From NCBI RefSeq assembly GCF_003583935.1, contig NZ_QYRN01000002.1, positions 457,679 through 521,678 of the forward strand: 64,000 nt of DNA. Direction: 5' to 3'. The notes beneath the pieces were generated by a model. That model searched no databases. It had not been told where the DNA came from and saw only the letters and a list, made by a program, of their open reading frames with translations. Position 1 is the first letter of the stretch. Each line of letters starts with the position of its first letter. Below are positions 8,977 through 18,577 of this stretch, one piece after another. This stretch comes from Aureimonas flava (GTDB lineage: Bacteria > Pseudomonadota > Alphaproteobacteria > Rhizobiales > Rhizobiaceae). The position numbers were made by a program, and so were the translations under genes.

Positions 8977-9703
8977 CCGCCGGGGCGCGCCGCCCCCTCG
9001 CCCCGCCGCCGCGCCGAAGCGGCCTGCGCCCCGCCCCCGCATGGGCAAGGCGGCCACCGAGGCCAAGCTCGCCGAGGAGCGCGCGCTGGTCCTGTCGCGG
9101 CACGGTGTTTCACGTGAAACGCTGGAGCGGCTCGACGCCTATGTCGCCTTGCTGCGCACGTGGCAGGCCCGCATCAATCTCGTGTCGCCCGCCACGATCC
9201 CCGAAATCTGGACCCGGCACGTCGAGGACGGCCTCGTGCTGGGCGAGCGGGCGCGCGGCACCGTGCGCTGGGCCGATCTCGGGTCGGGAGCGGGTCTTCC
9301 GGGCCTTGTCCTCGGGATCCTCGTCGCCGATCGCGAGGGCGCCGAGGTGCATCTGGTCGAGAGCAATGCCAAGAAGGCGGCGTTCCTGCGCACCGTGGCG
9401 CGCGAGCTGGCGCTGCCCGTCACCGTCCACGCCGCGCGGATCGAGGATTGCGGCGCGGTGCTCTCCGCGGTCCAGGCGATCAGCGCCCGTGCCCTCGCCT
9501 CCCTGGACGATCTGTTCGCGCTGGTCGCCCCGCACGCCGCACCGGACGCCGTGTTCTGGTTCCTGAAGGGCCGCGCGCACGAGAGCGAAATCGCTGAGGC
9601 CGCTGCCCATTGGCGCTTCGACATGGTAAAGCATGCGTCGCCGGTCGAGGACGGCTCGGTGCTTCTGGAGATCCGCTCGCTGGAGCGTCTCCGCGCCCCC
9701 TGA
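8960..9703 (+). CDS. rsmG: 16S rRNA (guanine527-N7)-methyltransferase RsmG (GidB)
   Basis: RsmG methylates G527 of 16S rRNA using S-adenosylmethionine; loss gives low-level streptomycin resistance in other bacteria. The SAM-binding motif [15 protein letters not shown] is present, preceded by the [20 protein letters not shown] signature and followed by [14 protein letters not shown] and [11 protein letters not shown]. Two starts are possible: TTG at 8960, overlapping mnmG by 17 bp (247 residues), or ATG at 9041 (220 residues). The extra 27 residues of the first are Pro/Arg-rich and not family-like, so ATG 9041 may be right. The gene carries an embedded parS site at 9107-9120, read in frame as VSRET. 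Confidence 0.95.
   Translation: MRTPRDRRGAPPPRPAAAPKRPAPRPRMGKAATEAKLAEERALVLSRHGVSRETLERLDAYVALLRTWQARINLVSPATIPEIWTRHVEDGLVLGERARGTVRWADLGSGAGLPGLVLGILVADREGAEVHLVESNAKKAAFLRTVARELALPVTVHAARIEDCGAVLSAVQAISARALASLDDLFALVAPHAAPDAVFWFLKGRAHESEIAEAAAHWRFDMVKHASPVEDGSVLLEIRSLERLRAP
9107..9120. promoter_or_regulatory. parS site 1 (ParB/Spo0J binding palindrome)
   Basis: GTTTCACGTGAAAC is a perfect 14-bp palindrome; with flanks it reads TGTTTCACGTGAAACG, differing from the general bacterial parS 16-mer only in the last base. It lies inside rsmG, 0.65 kb before parA, a common position for the primary ParB nucleation site. Two more copies are at 25174 and 39689. Confidence 0.95.
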
Positions 9704-9764
9704 GGGACGCCGACCACAACCGAAAGCATGGGCCCGGCTTGGCCAGTCCGGGTGGAGTTGAGAC

Positions 9765-10574
9765 ATGGACACGCTTTCCGTCCCGCGCATGCGCGTCATC
9801 ACGGTTGCGAACCAGAAGGGCGGCGTCGGCAAGACGACCACGGCGATCAACCTCGCGACGGCGCTGGCGGCCATCGGCAAGCGCACGTTGCTGATCGACC
9901 TCGATCCGCAGGGCAACGCCTCCACCGGTCTCGGCATCGACCGCGAGGACCGGGCGGTCTCGTCCTACGACGTCCTGGTGGAGAACGCCTCGGTCACCGA
10001 GGCCGCGATGGAGACGGCGGTCCCCAACCTCTGGGTGGTGCCGTCGACGCTCGACCTCCTTGGCGTCGAGATGGAGATATCGAGCGCCGCGAGCCGCGCC
10101 TACCGCCTGCGCGACGCGCTGCACTTCCATGTCGAGGAGACCGCGCGCTTCGATTTCGTGCTGGTGGACTGCCCGCCCTCGCTCAACCTGCTCACCGTGA
10201 ACGCCATGGCCGCGGCGGACGCGATCCTGGTGCCGCTGCAATGCGAGTTCTTCGCGCTTGAAGGGCTCAGCCAGCTTCTGGAGACGGTGGAGCAGGTGCG
10301 CGACACGCTGAACCCCGCCCTGTCGCTCCATGGCATCGTGCTGACCATGTTCGACGGGCGCAACAACCTGGCGAGCCAGGTGGTGCGCGACGTGCGCTCC
10401 TATATGGGCGACCACGTCTACGAGACGGTGATCCCGCGCAACGTGCGCGTTTCGGAGGCGCCGAGCTTCGGCAAACCGGCGATCCTCTACGACATGAAGT
10501 GCCCCGGCAGCCAGGCCTATATCCGCCTCGCCTCCGAGGTGATCCAGCGCGAGCGCGAGCTCGCGGCGGCCTGA
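9765..10574 (+). CDS. parA: Chromosome partitioning ATPase ParA
   Basis: ParA binds DNA non-specifically in its ATP form and pulls ParB-parS complexes apart during chromosome segregation. The 269-residue product carries the deviant Walker A NQKGGVGKTTTAINLATAL (residues 17-35, with signature lysine GGVGK). It also has LLIDLDPQGNASTGLG, and Walker B FVLVDCPPSLNLLTVNA. The ATG at 9765 follows GGAG by 9-10 bases. It is the small chromosomal type without the N-terminal HTH of plasmid ParA or RepA. parB follows 88 bp downstream, so the two probably form an operon, possibly with mnmG-rsmG. Confidence 0.98.
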   Translation: MDTLSVPRMRVITVANQKGGVGKTTTAINLATALAAIGKRTLLIDLDPQGNASTGLGIDREDRAVSSYDVLVENASVTEAAMETAVPNLWVVPSTLDLLGVEMEISSAASRAYRLRDALHFHVEETARFDFVLVDCPPSLNLLTVNAMAAADAILVPLQCEFFALEGLSQLLETVEQVRDTLNPALSLHGIVLTMFDGRNNLASQVVRDVRSYMGDHVYETVIPRNVRVSEAPSFGKPAILYDMKCPGSQAYIRLASEVIQRERELAAA

Positions 10575-10662
10575 TCCGTTCCATTCCCACGGGCCCATCC
10601 CCACGGGCGGGCCGACCGCCGCACGGGGCCACCGCGCCCCCCACGAATTCCAGGAGACCGGC

Positions 10663-11637
10663 ATGAACGAGGACAAGGGACGCCAGAGGCTGGGTCGCGG
10701 GCTCGCCTCCCTGATCGGCGGGTCGGCGTCCTCGGCGCTGCCGTCGCGCGCGGGGACCGCCTTTCCGGGCCCGGCCATGGCGCGCGAGGCGCCGGCCGGC
10801 GAACGGCGCGTCGCGCCCGCCGAGCTGCGCCCCAACCCGAAGAACCCCCGTCGCCACTTCGACGAGGCGGAGCTCGCCGAACTCACCGCCTCCGTGCGGC
10901 AGCACGGCGTGGTGCAGCCGATCCTGGTGCGCCGGGTGGAGGGCGCTGCGGGCTTCGAGATCGTCGCCGGCGAGCGACGCTGGCGCGCCGCCAAGGCCGC
11001 CGGGTCCAAGGACGTGCCGATCGTCCTGCGCGAGATCTCCGACCGGCAGTCGCTCGAGATCGCCATCATCGAGAACGTCCAGCGCGCCGACCTCGACCCG
11101 ATCGAGGAGGCGATGGGCTACGAGATGCTGATCGCCGAGCACGGCTACACCCAGGCCGACCTTGCCGACGTGGTGGGCAAGAGCCGCAGCCACGTCGCCA
11201 ACACGCTCCGCCTCCTGAAGCTGCCGGACAGCGTCAAGGACATGGTGCAGCGGGGCGAACTGTCGGCGGGCGCCGCGCGCACGGCCGTCGCGCAGGACGA
11301 TCCCGAGCGGTTCGCGCGTCGCATCGTGGACGAGGGCCTCAGCGTGCGCGAGGCGGAAAGCCTCGCCCGCGGACCCGAGGCGCCGCCCGCCCCGAAGCCG
11401 CTGCCGCGCAAGCGCACGCCGGTCGCCCCTGCCGCGCCGGAAGCCTCCGACGCGCGCGCGCTGGCCGACCTCCTGTCCGAGACGCTCGGCCTGCCCGTGA
11501 CGATCGACATGGCGGGCCAGGGCGGCACGCTGCACCTCGCCTTCCGCGACCTCGACCAGCTCGACGCGGTGTGCCGCCTGCTCCAGGCGGGTGGTCATGT
11601 CGCGGGGGAAGCCGGCCCGCGCATCCGCAATCTGTAA
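10663..11637 (+). CDS. parB: Chromosome partitioning protein ParB
   Basis: ParB is the CTP-dependent DNA clamp that loads at parS and spreads along flanking DNA to recruit ParA and SMC. The 324-residue protein has a disordered Ala/Gly-rich start, then the CTPase domain with box II GERRWRAAKAAG and box III ENVQRADLDPIEEA. The helix-turn-helix TQADLADVVGKSRSHVANTL reads parS. A Pro/Ala linker leads to a C-terminal dimerisation domain (LADLLSETLGLPVTID). AGGAG precedes the ATG by seven bases. Three parS sites for it are visible in this window. Confidence 0.98.
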   Translation: MNEDKGRQRLGRGLASLIGGSASSALPSRAGTAFPGPAMAREAPAGERRVAPAELRPNPKNPRRHFDEAELAELTASVRQHGVVQPILVRRVEGAAGFEIVAGERRWRAAKAAGSKDVPIVLREISDRQSLEIAIIENVQRADLDPIEEAMGYEMLIAEHGYTQADLADVVGKSRSHVANTLRLLKLPDSVKDMVQRGELSAGAARTAVAQDDPERFARRIVDEGLSVREAESLARGPEAPPAPKPLPRKRTPVAPAAPEASDARALADLLSETLGLPVTIDMAGQGGTLHLAFRDLDQLDAVCRLLQAGGHVAGEAGPRIRNL

Positions 11638-11657
11638 GCCGGCTTAGTCCGAACGGC

Positions 11658-12062
11658 TCACTCTGCCGGAACGGGGCAGCTCATGTCCCCTTCCTCGCAG
11701 GCGAGGTAGCCCCGGAGGTCGGCGCTTCGCGCCCTCGACGTGTCGGCGAGGCACTGGGCCTCCACCATGGGCTGGGCGCTGCCGCCCTGGACGGCCGAGG
11801 CGCGGAAGGCGCATTCCGCGTCGCGATAGGCGATCCACGCCCGCTGGGCGTCCCGAAGAAGGTCGAGCCCGCCCCGGTCGTCCGCGAGGCGCTCGCGCAC
11901 CTGACCGTAGAGGGCGTTCAGCGTCTCGTCCGCCGCATCCGCGTCGGCTGCCGCGCAGTGCGTGAGCGCGGTCTGGGTCTGCGGATCGGTGCAGTCGACC
12001 TCCTGCGCGCGGGCCGGTGCGGCGAGGGCGAGGAAGGCCGCGAGAGCGGGTGCAAGGCGCAT
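11658..12062 (-). CDS. Secreted DUF1311 / LprI-like lysozyme-inhibitor family protein
   Basis: The 134-residue protein starts with a clear signal peptide (MRLAPALAAFLALAAPARAQ, cleavage after ARA). The mature part has four cysteines at EVDCTDP, LTHCAAAD, DAECAF and AQCLAD, plus two near the C-terminus (ACEEGDMSCPV). The helix LRDAQRAWIAYRDAECAF is the DUF1311 hallmark. Family members are periplasmic and some, such as LprI of Mycobacterium, inhibit lysozyme. A precise role here is not shown. It is convergent with parB with only 20 bp between stops and no obvious terminator. Confidence 0.85.
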   Translation of the reverse strand: MRLAPALAAFLALAAPARAQEVDCTDPQTQTALTHCAAADADAADETLNALYGQVRERLADDRGGLDLLRDAQRAWIAYRDAECAFRASAVQGGSAQPMVEAQCLADTSRARSADLRGYLACEEGDMSCPVPAE

Positions 12063-12127
12063 GGGTGTCGTCTCCCGGGAAAGGGGCGCCGGCCGGAACC
12101 GGCGCCGTGGGTCGAAACGCGCGGCCC

Positions 12128-13171
12128 TCAGCCGTGGTCGAGCACCCGGTCGGCCGGGCCGAACCGGTCGCGCGCCGTGTTGTACTGGTGCCAGTAGGGA
12201 TAGAGCACCGGCGGGCGGCTGACATCGTCCAAACGCTTGCGCTCGTCGTCGGTGAGCTTCAGCGAGGCGGCGGCGATGTTGTCGCGGAACTGGTCCTCGC
12301 GGCGTCCGCCGATGACGAGCGAGGCGACGGCGGGGCGGCCGAGCAGCCAGGCGAGCGCAACTTGCGCGGCCGAGACCCCCCTGCCCTCCCCGATCTCGGC
12401 GAGCACGTCCACGATCCGCCACAGACGGTCCTCGTCGCGGATCGGCGGCTCGGTCCAGCCGGCGGTGAGGCGCGAGCCCTCGGCCGACGCGCCGCGCCGG
12501 TGCTTGCCCGACAGGAGGCCGCCGGCGAGCGGGCTCCAGACGAGGACCCCGAGGCCCTGGTCCACCGAGAGCGGCAGCAGCTCGTATTCGGCCTCGCGCG
12601 CCTCCAGCGTGTAGTGGATCTGCTGGGTGACGAAGCGCGGGTGGTGGTGGAGGTCGGAGATGCCGAGCCCCTTCATCACCTGCCAGGCCGCGTAGTTCGA
12701 GCAGCCGATGTAGCGGATCTTACCTTGGGTGACGAGCGTGTCGAGCGCGGCGATCGTCTCTTCGAGCGGCGTCGTGCCGTCCCATTCGTGGCAGTAGTAG
12801 ATGTCGATCACGTCGGTGCGGAGCCGCTTCAGCGAGCGCTCGCATTCGCGGATCACGTGATGGCGCGACAGCCCCTCGTCGTTCGGCCCCTCGCCGATGC
12901 GCATGCGCACCTTGGAGGCGAGGAGCACGTCGTTCGGGCGCTCGGCCCCGAGCACCTCGCCGATGATCTCCTCCGACAGGCCGCCCGAATACATGTTGGC
13001 CGTGTCGATCAGGTTGATGCCGGCGTCGAGGCAGAGGTGGATCAGCCCCCTCGCCTCGCGGGCGTCGGTGGCCCCGACGCTGCCGAAAACGCCGGCGCCC
13101 CCGAAGGTCATCGTGCCCATGGTGAGCGCCGAGACCTTCAGTCCCGACCGTCCGAGCGTCCTGTATTCCAT
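12128..13171 (-). CDS. Aldo/keto reductase
   Basis: This is a NADPH-dependent oxidoreductase of the AKR superfamily, 347 residues, likely cytoplasmic. It begins MEYRTLGRSGLKVSALTMGT, the usual AKR start. The catalytic tetrad is visible as Asp and Tyr in LIDTANMYSGG, Lys in LLASKVRM and His in DIYYCHEWD. The cofactor-binding GCSNYAAWQ and late VIGGRREDQFRDNIAA segments are also present. Physiological substrate cannot be told; close types act on small aldehydes and ketones. It is separated from holA by 157 bp and probably has its own promoter. Confidence 0.92.
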   Translation of the reverse strand: MEYRTLGRSGLKVSALTMGTMTFGGAGVFGSVGATDAREARGLIHLCLDAGINLIDTANMYSGGLSEEIIGEVLGAERPNDVLLASKVRMRIGEGPNDEGLSRHHVIRECERSLKRLRTDVIDIYYCHEWDGTTPLEETIAALDTLVTQGKIRYIGCSNYAAWQVMKGLGISDLHHHPRFVTQQIHYTLEAREAEYELLPLSVDQGLGVLVWSPLAGGLLSGKHRRGASAEGSRLTAGWTEPPIRDEDRLWRIVDVLAEIGEGRGVSAAQVALAWLLGRPAVASLVIGGRREDQFRDNIAAASLKLTDDERKRLDDVSRPPVLYPYWHQYNTARDRFGPADRVLDHG

Positions 13172-13328
13172 GGAAAGGTCTCCCCTCGCGGATGCATGGA
13201 CCGACCCTCCCGCCGGCCCTTCCGCCGTTAAAGCACATCCTCCGACCCGATGGTGGCCGGATGCGCTTCGATTTGAAATCTTTTGCGCGGGTTTCGGCGG
13301 AAAACCAGGCCGAGCCGCCGCCGATGCG

Positions 13329-14375
13329 TCAGCGGCGGGCGCGGGCGCGCCGTCGCGCCGCTTCGACGCCGATCTCGATCAGGCTGCGCCGCATCACCGT
13401 CACCGCCAGGGCGCTCTCGCGCCGCGACAGGAGAATGTCGTGCTCCAGGCGCCCGAGCACGGCGGCGACGCCCGCCCCGTCCCAGGCGCCGAGCGCCGCC
13501 TCGAGCGCCGGCCGCCGCCGGAAATGCGGGCGGCGGCGCTCCACCACGGCCGACACCGGCGTACCCTTCGCCTCCACCTCGCCGCGCATCACCTGCAGCG
13601 CCTGGAAAAAGCGCAGGAGCGCGCCGTGAAGCTGGAAGGTCGAGGTGCCGGAGGACACGAGCCGGCCGATCAGCTCGGGCAGGCGCTTCACCTCGCCGCT
13701 CGCCGCCGCGTCCACCGCCTCGTCCACCGTCTCGGCCGACACGTCGCCGACGATCGCCTCCACATCCTCCTGCGTGATCTGGCCCTTGCCGAGCGCGAAG
13801 AGGCAGAGCTTGCGCACTTCGCCGCGCGAGGCGAGCCGGTCGGCGCCGAGCCGGGCGCGCAGGGTCTCGCGCGCGGCGCGATCGATCGCGAGGCCCGCCT
13901 GCGCCAGTTCCTCGTCGATCATCCGGTCGAGCGCCTTGTCCTCGTCCTGGAAGCACGGCAGGGCCATCGCGGCGCGGCCGCGCTCGGCCTGGGTGCGCAG
14001 CGGGGCGCTCTTGCGCAGGTCGCCCGCCTCGATCAGCACCGTGCAGCCGGCCGGCGGGTCGGCGGCAAGGTCGGCCACGGCGTCGGCGAGGTTGCGCCCG
14101 TTGCCCGCCCCGCGCACGCGCACCAGGCGTCGGCCGCCGAACAGGGAGAGGGTGCGCGCCTCGTCGAACAGGCGGCCGATGTCGCGCTCCAGCTCGTCGG
14201 CCTGGAGCGACACGTGCGAGAAGGGATCGTCCGGCGCCACGCCCGAATGGCGGACCACCGTCTCGGCCCGCTCCGACACGAGGCCGGGGTCGGGCCCGTA
14301 GAGCAGGATCACCGGAAAGGACGTGTCGGGGCGCGACAGAAAGGCGTCGACCTCGTGCGCCTTCTTGCTGGCCAA
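13329..14375 (-). CDS. holA: DNA polymerase III delta subunit HolA
   Basis: HolA is the clamp-loader subunit that opens the beta sliding clamp. The product is 348 residues and starts from TTG at 14375 as (M)ASKKAHEVDAFL; the motif MAxKKAHEV at this point is characteristic of alphaproteobacterial HolA, supporting the rare start. VILLYGPDPGLVSERA, the LFGGRRLVRVRG segment and the late SSGTSTFQLHGALLRFFQAL region match the family. It lies 13 bp after lptE in the leuS-lptE-holA order conserved across many proteobacteria, so it is presumably cotranscribed from the leuS promoter. Confidence 0.94.
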   Translation of the reverse strand: MASKKAHEVDAFLSRPDTSFPVILLYGPDPGLVSERAETVVRHSGVAPDDPFSHVSLQADELERDIGRLFDEARTLSLFGGRRLVRVRGAGNGRNLADAVADLAADPPAGCTVLIEAGDLRKSAPLRTQAERGRAAMALPCFQDEDKALDRMIDEELAQAGLAIDRAARETLRARLGADRLASRGEVRKLCLFALGKGQITQEDVEAIVGDVSAETVDEAVDAAASGEVKRLPELIGRLVSSGTSTFQLHGALLRFFQALQVMRGEVEAKGTPVSAVVERRRPHFRRRPALEAALGAWDGAGVAAVLGRLEHDILLSRRESALAVTVMRRSLIEIGVEAARRRARARR

Positions 14376-14388
14376 GCCCCCTGCCCCG

Positions 14389-14949
14389 TCAGTTCTTGGC
14401 GACTGCCGCCGGCGCGTCGGTGAAGGCCTCGCGCTGGAGCACCGGCGCGATGGCGCCGAGCACCCGCTCGGCCACTGCCTCGCCCGCCTGGTTGCGCGCG
14501 TCCACCACCGCGCGGCTGGCCGCGAAGAGCTGGCCGGTGCGGTCGTAGGGCACCACGGCGAAGCGCTGGCCCTTGGCGATCGGCGCCATGTCGGCGGTGC
14601 GCAGGAGCTGGTAGTCCACCGTCATGCGGTAGAGCGCGGCGCTCGGTGTGCCGGTGCCGGCCTCGACGGCGGCGATCTGGTCGGTGCCCGAGACGGTGTA
14701 GCGCAGCTCGTAGAGCGCGCCCGCGACGGGCGTCGACCCGTTCAGCTTGTAGAGCATGGCGTTGCGGAACACCTGCGCTGTGCGCGTGGTGGCCGGCGTC
14801 ATCGCGATGCGCCCGCGCAGCTCGGTGAGCACGGAGCGGCGCGCGCCGGTGGCCGGATCGACCGAGGTGGTCCCGTAGAGCGGCCCGGCGGTGCAGCCGG
14901 ACAGCGCCACGGCGGCGGCGAGAAGCACGAGGCGGCTAGGCGACGACAT
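14389..14949 (-). CDS. lptE: LPS-assembly lipoprotein LptE
   Basis: LptE is the outer-membrane lipoprotein that plugs the LptD barrel and helps insert lipopolysaccharide. The 186-residue precursor has a lipobox, [13 protein letters not shown], with the lipidated cysteine at 19. The rest matches the alphaproteobacterial LptE/DUF-type fold ([49 protein letters not shown]). It overlaps the 3' end of leuS by 14 bp and is followed by holA after 13 bp. Position between leuS and holA is the main support, since sequence identity among LptE proteins is low. Confidence 0.9.
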   Translation of the reverse strand: MSSPSRLVLLAAAVALSGCTAGPLYGTTSVDPATGARRSVLTELRGRIAMTPATTRTAQVFRNAMLYKLNGSTPVAGALYELRYTVSGTDQIAAVEAGTGTPSAALYRMTVDYQLLRTADMAPIAKGQRFAVVPYDRTGQLFAASRAVVDARNQAGEAVAERVLGAIAPVLQREAFTDAPAAVAKN

Positions 14950-17548
14950 TGACGATCCTTCCCGGAACCACGACGAGACGCTTGGGGGCGGCGCCGTTCA
15001 GCGCCTCGGCCACGAAGGGCAGCGCCAGCACGGCGGCCTCCACCTCGGCCTTGTCGGCCTTGGCGGACACGGTGATGTCGCCGCGCTTCTTGCCGTTGAT
15101 CTGGACGGGCAGCGTGATCTCGTCGTCCACCAGGAGCGCCGGATCGGCCTTGGGCCAGGGCGCGCTGGCGCACAGGCCCGTCTCGCCCAGCGTGCGCCAG
15201 CACTCCTCCGCCAGATGCGGCATCATCGGCGCCACGAGGCGCGTGAGGATCGACAGGCTCTCGCGCGCCGCCTCGCGCAGCGACGGGTCGCGCGCGAGCG
15301 CCTCTTCGCTGAAGGCGGCCGACAGCGTGTTGACGAGCTCGTAGAGCCGGGCGACGGCCTTGTTGAAGGCGAGGCGCTCGATGTCCTCGCCGACGCCCGC
15401 CGCCGTGCGGTGCGCGGCGCGCCGCGCCTGCGTCGCCGCCGCGCTGGTCTCGCCGAGACCCGGACCGGCCGCGCGCAGCGTCTCGGCCGTCTCGGCGACC
15501 AGTCGCCAGACGCGTTGCACGAAGCGGTGCGCGCCCTCGGCGCCCGCCTCGGTCCAGATCACGTCGCGTTCGGGGGGCGAATCCGACAGCATGAACCAGC
15601 GCGCGGTGTCGGCGCCGAGCGAGCCGATGATGTCGTCGGGATCGACGACGTTGCGCTTCGACTTCGACATCTTCTCGATGCCGCCGATCTCGATGGGCGC
15701 GCCGGTGGACAGGCGCCGCGCCGTGCGCGCGCCGTCGGTTTCCTCGATCGCGACATCGGCGGGCGGCACCCACTCGCGCCCGTCCCGATAGGTCTCGTGG
15801 ACCACCATGCCTTGCGTGAACAGGCCCCGGAAGGGCTCGTCGAGGTCGAGATGGCCGGTGGCGCGCATCGCCCGCGTGAAGAAGCGGGAGTAGAGGAGAT
15901 GCAGGATCGCGTGCTCGATGCCGCCGATATACTGGTCCACCGGCAGCCAGCGGTCGGCCACGGCCGGCACCGTCGGCTCGGCGGCGCGGGGGCTGGTGAA
16001 GCGGGCGAAGTACCAGGACGAGTCGACGAACGTGTCCATCGTGTCGGTCTCGCGCAGCGCCGCGCCGCCGCATTGCGGGCAGGCGGCGTGGCGCCAGGTC
16101 GGGTGGCGGTCCAGCGGGTTGCCGGGCTTCTCGAAGTCGATGTCGTCGGGCAGGCGGACCGGCAGGTTCTCGCGGCGCTCGGGCACGGTGCCGCAGCGCT
16201 CGCAATGGAGCACCGGGATCGGGCAGCCCCAGTAGCGCTGGCGCGAGACCCCCCAGTCGCGCAGGCGGAAGTTGACCCGGCGCGTCGCCACCGGCCGGTC
16301 GCCCAGCGTCTCGTCGGCAAGACGCGCGGCCACGGCCTCGAAGCCCTCCGTGGGCGTCATGCCGTCCAGGAAGCGCGAGTTGAACAGGCGCCCCTCGCCG
16401 TCATGGGCCGTGTCGCCGACCGAGAAGGCACCGGCGTCCGCGCCGTCGGGCAGCACCACGGGGGTGACGGGCAGGCCGTACTTCCGGGCGAAATCGAGGT
16501 CGCGCTGGTCGTGCGCCGGGCAGCCGAACACCGCGCCGGTGCCGTAGTCCATCAGCACGAAGTTGGCGACGAACACCGGCACCGTCCAGGACGGATCCAG
16601 CGGGTGCACGGCGCGCAGGCCCGTGTCCATGCCGCGCTTCTCGGCCGTCTCGATCTCGGCCGCCGAGGTGCCGCCGCGCTTCAGCTCCTCGATGAAGCCT
16701 TGCAGCTCGGGGTTCGTTTCGGCGGCGGCACGAGCCAGCGGATGGTCGGCGGCGATCGCCAGGAAGCTCGCGCCGAACAGGGTGTCGGGGCGCGTGGTGA
16801 AGACCTCGACCTCGCCGACGCCGCCCGCCGGTTCGCCGAGCGCCCAGCGCAGCGCCAGCCCCTCCGACTTGCCGATCCAGTTGCGCTGCATCAGGCGCAC
16901 CTTCTCGGGCCAGCCGGGCAGCGTGTCCAGCGCCTGCAGGAGGTCCTCGGCGTAGTGGGTGATGCGGAAGAACCACTGCGTCAGCTCGCGGCTCTCGACC
17001 TCGGCGCCCGAGCGCCAGCCGCGCCCGTCGATCACCTGCTCGTTGGCGAGCACCGTCTGGTCCACCGGGTCCCAGTTGACCTTGGACTTGCGGCGATAGG
17101 CGAGGCCCTTCTGCAGCATGTCCAGGAACAGCATCTGCTGGCGATGGTAGTACTCGACGTCGCAGGTCGCGAACTCGCGGCTCCAGTCCAGCGACAGGCC
17201 CATCGACTTGAGCTGGGCGCGCATGGCCGCGATGTTGGCGTAGGTCCAGTCGCGCGGGTGCACCTTGTTCTGCATGGCCGCGTTCTCGGCCGGCATGCCG
17301 AACGCGTCCCAGCCCATCGGATGCAGCACGTTGAAGCCCATGGCGCGCTTGTAGCGCGCGACCACGTCGCCCATCGCGTAGTTGCGCACGTGGCCCATGT
17401 GGATGCGCCCGGACGGGTAGGGGAACATCTCCAGGACGTAGTAGGCCTCGCCCGGCGCGTCCGTGTCCGTCTCGAACAGCCGGGCCTCGTTCCAGGCCTC
17501 CTGCCAGCGGGGTTCGGAAGCGCGCGGATTGTATCGTTCGATGGCCAT
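14936..17548 (-). CDS. leuS: Leucyl-tRNA synthetase
   Basis: LeuRS charges tRNA(Leu) with leucine in the cytoplasm and edits mischarged products. The 870-residue protein starts [19 protein letters not shown]. The class I HIGH motif appears as [12 protein letters not shown] near residue 45, followed by the large CP1 editing domain. The zinc-like CERCGTVP and CPQCGG knuckles are in the middle, KMSKS is at [12 protein letters not shown] near residue 625, and a C-terminal anticodon-binding domain ends the protein. ATG 17548 is preferred over the in-frame GTG at 17611 because homologs begin at this methionine. A minus-strand promoter is visible at 17615-17643. Confidence 0.98.
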   Translation of the reverse strand: MAIERYNPRASEPRWQEAWNEARLFETDTDAPGEAYYVLEMFPYPSGRIHMGHVRNYAMGDVVARYKRAMGFNVLHPMGWDAFGMPAENAAMQNKVHPRDWTYANIAAMRAQLKSMGLSLDWSREFATCDVEYYHRQQMLFLDMLQKGLAYRRKSKVNWDPVDQTVLANEQVIDGRGWRSGAEVESRELTQWFFRITHYAEDLLQALDTLPGWPEKVRLMQRNWIGKSEGLALRWALGEPAGGVGEVEVFTTRPDTLFGASFLAIAADHPLARAAAETNPELQGFIEELKRGGTSAAEIETAEKRGMDTGLRAVHPLDPSWTVPVFVANFVLMDYGTGAVFGCPAHDQRDLDFARKYGLPVTPVVLPDGADAGAFSVGDTAHDGEGRLFNSRFLDGMTPTEGFEAVAARLADETLGDRPVATRRVNFRLRDWGVSRQRYWGCPIPVLHCERCGTVPERRENLPVRLPDDIDFEKPGNPLDRHPTWRHAACPQCGGAALRETDTMDTFVDSSWYFARFTSPRAAEPTVPAVADRWLPVDQYIGGIEHAILHLLYSRFFTRAMRATGHLDLDEPFRGLFTQGMVVHETYRDGREWVPPADVAIEETDGARTARRLSTGAPIEIGGIEKMSKSKRNVVDPDDIIGSLGADTARWFMLSDSPPERDVIWTEAGAEGAHRFVQRVWRLVAETAETLRAAGPGLGETSAAATQARRAAHRTAAGVGEDIERLAFNKAVARLYELVNTLSAAFSEEALARDPSLREAARESLSILTRLVAPMMPHLAEECWRTLGETGLCASAPWPKADPALLVDDEITLPVQINGKKRGDITVSAKADKAEVEAAVLALPFVAEALNGAAPKRLVVVPGRIVNVVA

Positions 17549-17614
17549 TGCGGGCGGCAGACTCGTGAGCGTGATGCGGGCGGGCGAGGGGGCGCGACGC
17601 GCCGACGGCACCAG

Positions 17615-17643
17615 TCAATATTGCCTTATGCCGAGCTTCACAA
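17615..17643 (-). promoter_or_regulatory. Candidate leuS promoter
   Basis: On the minus strand, TTGTGA (17638-17643), a 17-bp spacer and TATTGA (17615-17620) resemble a sigma-70 promoter, about 67 bp before the leuS ATG. It sits in an unusually AT-containing patch of the leuS-yggS divergent gap. Confidence 0.5.
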
Positions 17644-17766
17644 GCGCGGGGCGGGGCCGCATAAGGGCGGGATCGGACACGGGGGGAGCGGGCGCCTCGC
17701 GCCGCGCCGCGCCGCCCCGAGCGGGCGCGGACCGTCGCGCCCCGCCGCGTCGAAGGGAGCCATGCC

Positions 17767-18441
17767 ATGAGCGAGACCGCCGTCGACCGCCTCCGGGACA
17801 TCCGCGCCCGCATCCGCGCCGCCGAGGCCGAGGCCGGCCGCGCGTCGGGCTCGGTGGAGCTCGTCGCCGTGTCCAAGACCTTCGACGCCGACGAGATCCG
17901 GCCGGTGCTGGAGGCCGGGCAGCGCGTGTTCGGCGAGAACCGGGTGCAGGAGGCGGCGGCCAAGTGGCCGGGCCTGCGCGCCGAGTTCGCCGGCGTCGCG
18001 CTTCACCTGATCGGCCCGCTCCAGTCCAACAAGGCGGCCGAGGCCGTGGCGCTGTTCGACGTGATCGAGACGGTGGACCGGGACAAGATCGCGCGCGAGA
18101 TCGCCAAGGAGATGGCGCGCCAGGGGCGCCGGCCGCGCCTCCTGGTGCAGGTCGACATCGGCGAGGAGGCTCAGAAGGCCGGCATTCCCCCGCGCGAGGC
18201 GGCCGGCTTCGTGCGCCGTTGCCGCGACGAGCACGGGCTCGCGGTGGAGGGCCTGATGTGCATTCCCCCCGTGGCCGAGCATCCCGGCCCCTATTTCGCC
18301 CTGCTGCAGACCATCGCGGCGCAGACCGGCGTGGAGCGCCTGTCGATGGGCATGTCGGGCGACTTCGAGCGGGCCGTCCCCTTCGGCGCGACGAGCGTGC
18401 GCGTCGGCTCGGCGATCTTCGGCGCGCGGCCCCGGCCCTAG
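17767..18441 (+). CDS. yggS: YggS-family PLP-binding protein (pyridoxal phosphate homeostasis)
   Basis: The 224-residue protein has a single alanine-racemase-like TIM barrel that binds pyridoxal 5'-phosphate and buffers or delivers it; no catalytic reaction is established. The PLP lysine is in LVAVSKTFD (residue 37). FGENRVQEA, HLIGPLQSNKAAEAV and the phosphate-binding RLSMGMSGDFERAV with SVRVGSAIFGAR are all present. The ATG at 17767 follows a GGGAG box. It is divergent from leuS, the arrangement seen in rhizobia. pdxY at 44.7 kb is the other B6-related gene in the window. Confidence 0.95.
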   Translation: MSETAVDRLRDIRARIRAAEAEAGRASGSVELVAVSKTFDADEIRPVLEAGQRVFGENRVQEAAAKWPGLRAEFAGVALHLIGPLQSNKAAEAVALFDVIETVDRDKIAREIAKEMARQGRRPRLLVQVDIGEEAQKAGIPPREAAGFVRRCRDEHGLAVEGLMCIPPVAEHPGPYFALLQTIAAQTGVERLSMGMSGDFERAVPFGATSVRVGSAIFGARPRP

Positions 18442-18482
18442 CCGGACGGCGCCGGCGCGGCGGGCCGGGGCGGGGCCCTCGG

Positions 18483-18510
18483 TTTCCGGCGGTGCGGGCC
18501 GCCATATATG
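18483..18510 (+). promoter_or_regulatory. Candidate promoter upstream of the AI-2E family transporter
   Basis: TTTCCG (18483-18488), a 16-bp spacer and TATATG (18505-18510) form a plausible promoter. TATATG is a rare AT run in this very GC-rich sequence. The element lies about 68 bp before the transporter start. Confidence 0.35.
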
Positions 18511-18577
18511 CGCCGGCGGGCGACCCCGATGCGCCGCGCGACCGGCGCGCGCTACCCCGCCCGGAACGGACACGACC

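Noticed and set aside
12855..12864. ATCACGTGAT palindrome as a fourth parS
   Set aside because: Only the central CACGTG is shared; the outer parS bases are missing and the site is inside the aldo-keto reductase coding sequence.
13172..13328. Imperfect 15-bp inverted repeat (about 13233-13266) as a mobile repeat
   Set aside because: Only about 10 of 15 positions pair and no second copy was found in the window.
14936..17611. GTG start at 17611 for leuS
   Set aside because: The extra 21 residues are not LeuRS-like and lie over the promoter-proximal leader; homologs begin at MAIERYNP (17548).
14891..17770. 959-codon plus-strand ORF antisense to leuS
   Set aside because: leuS on the minus strand has all synthetase motifs; the antisense frame is an artefact of high GC.
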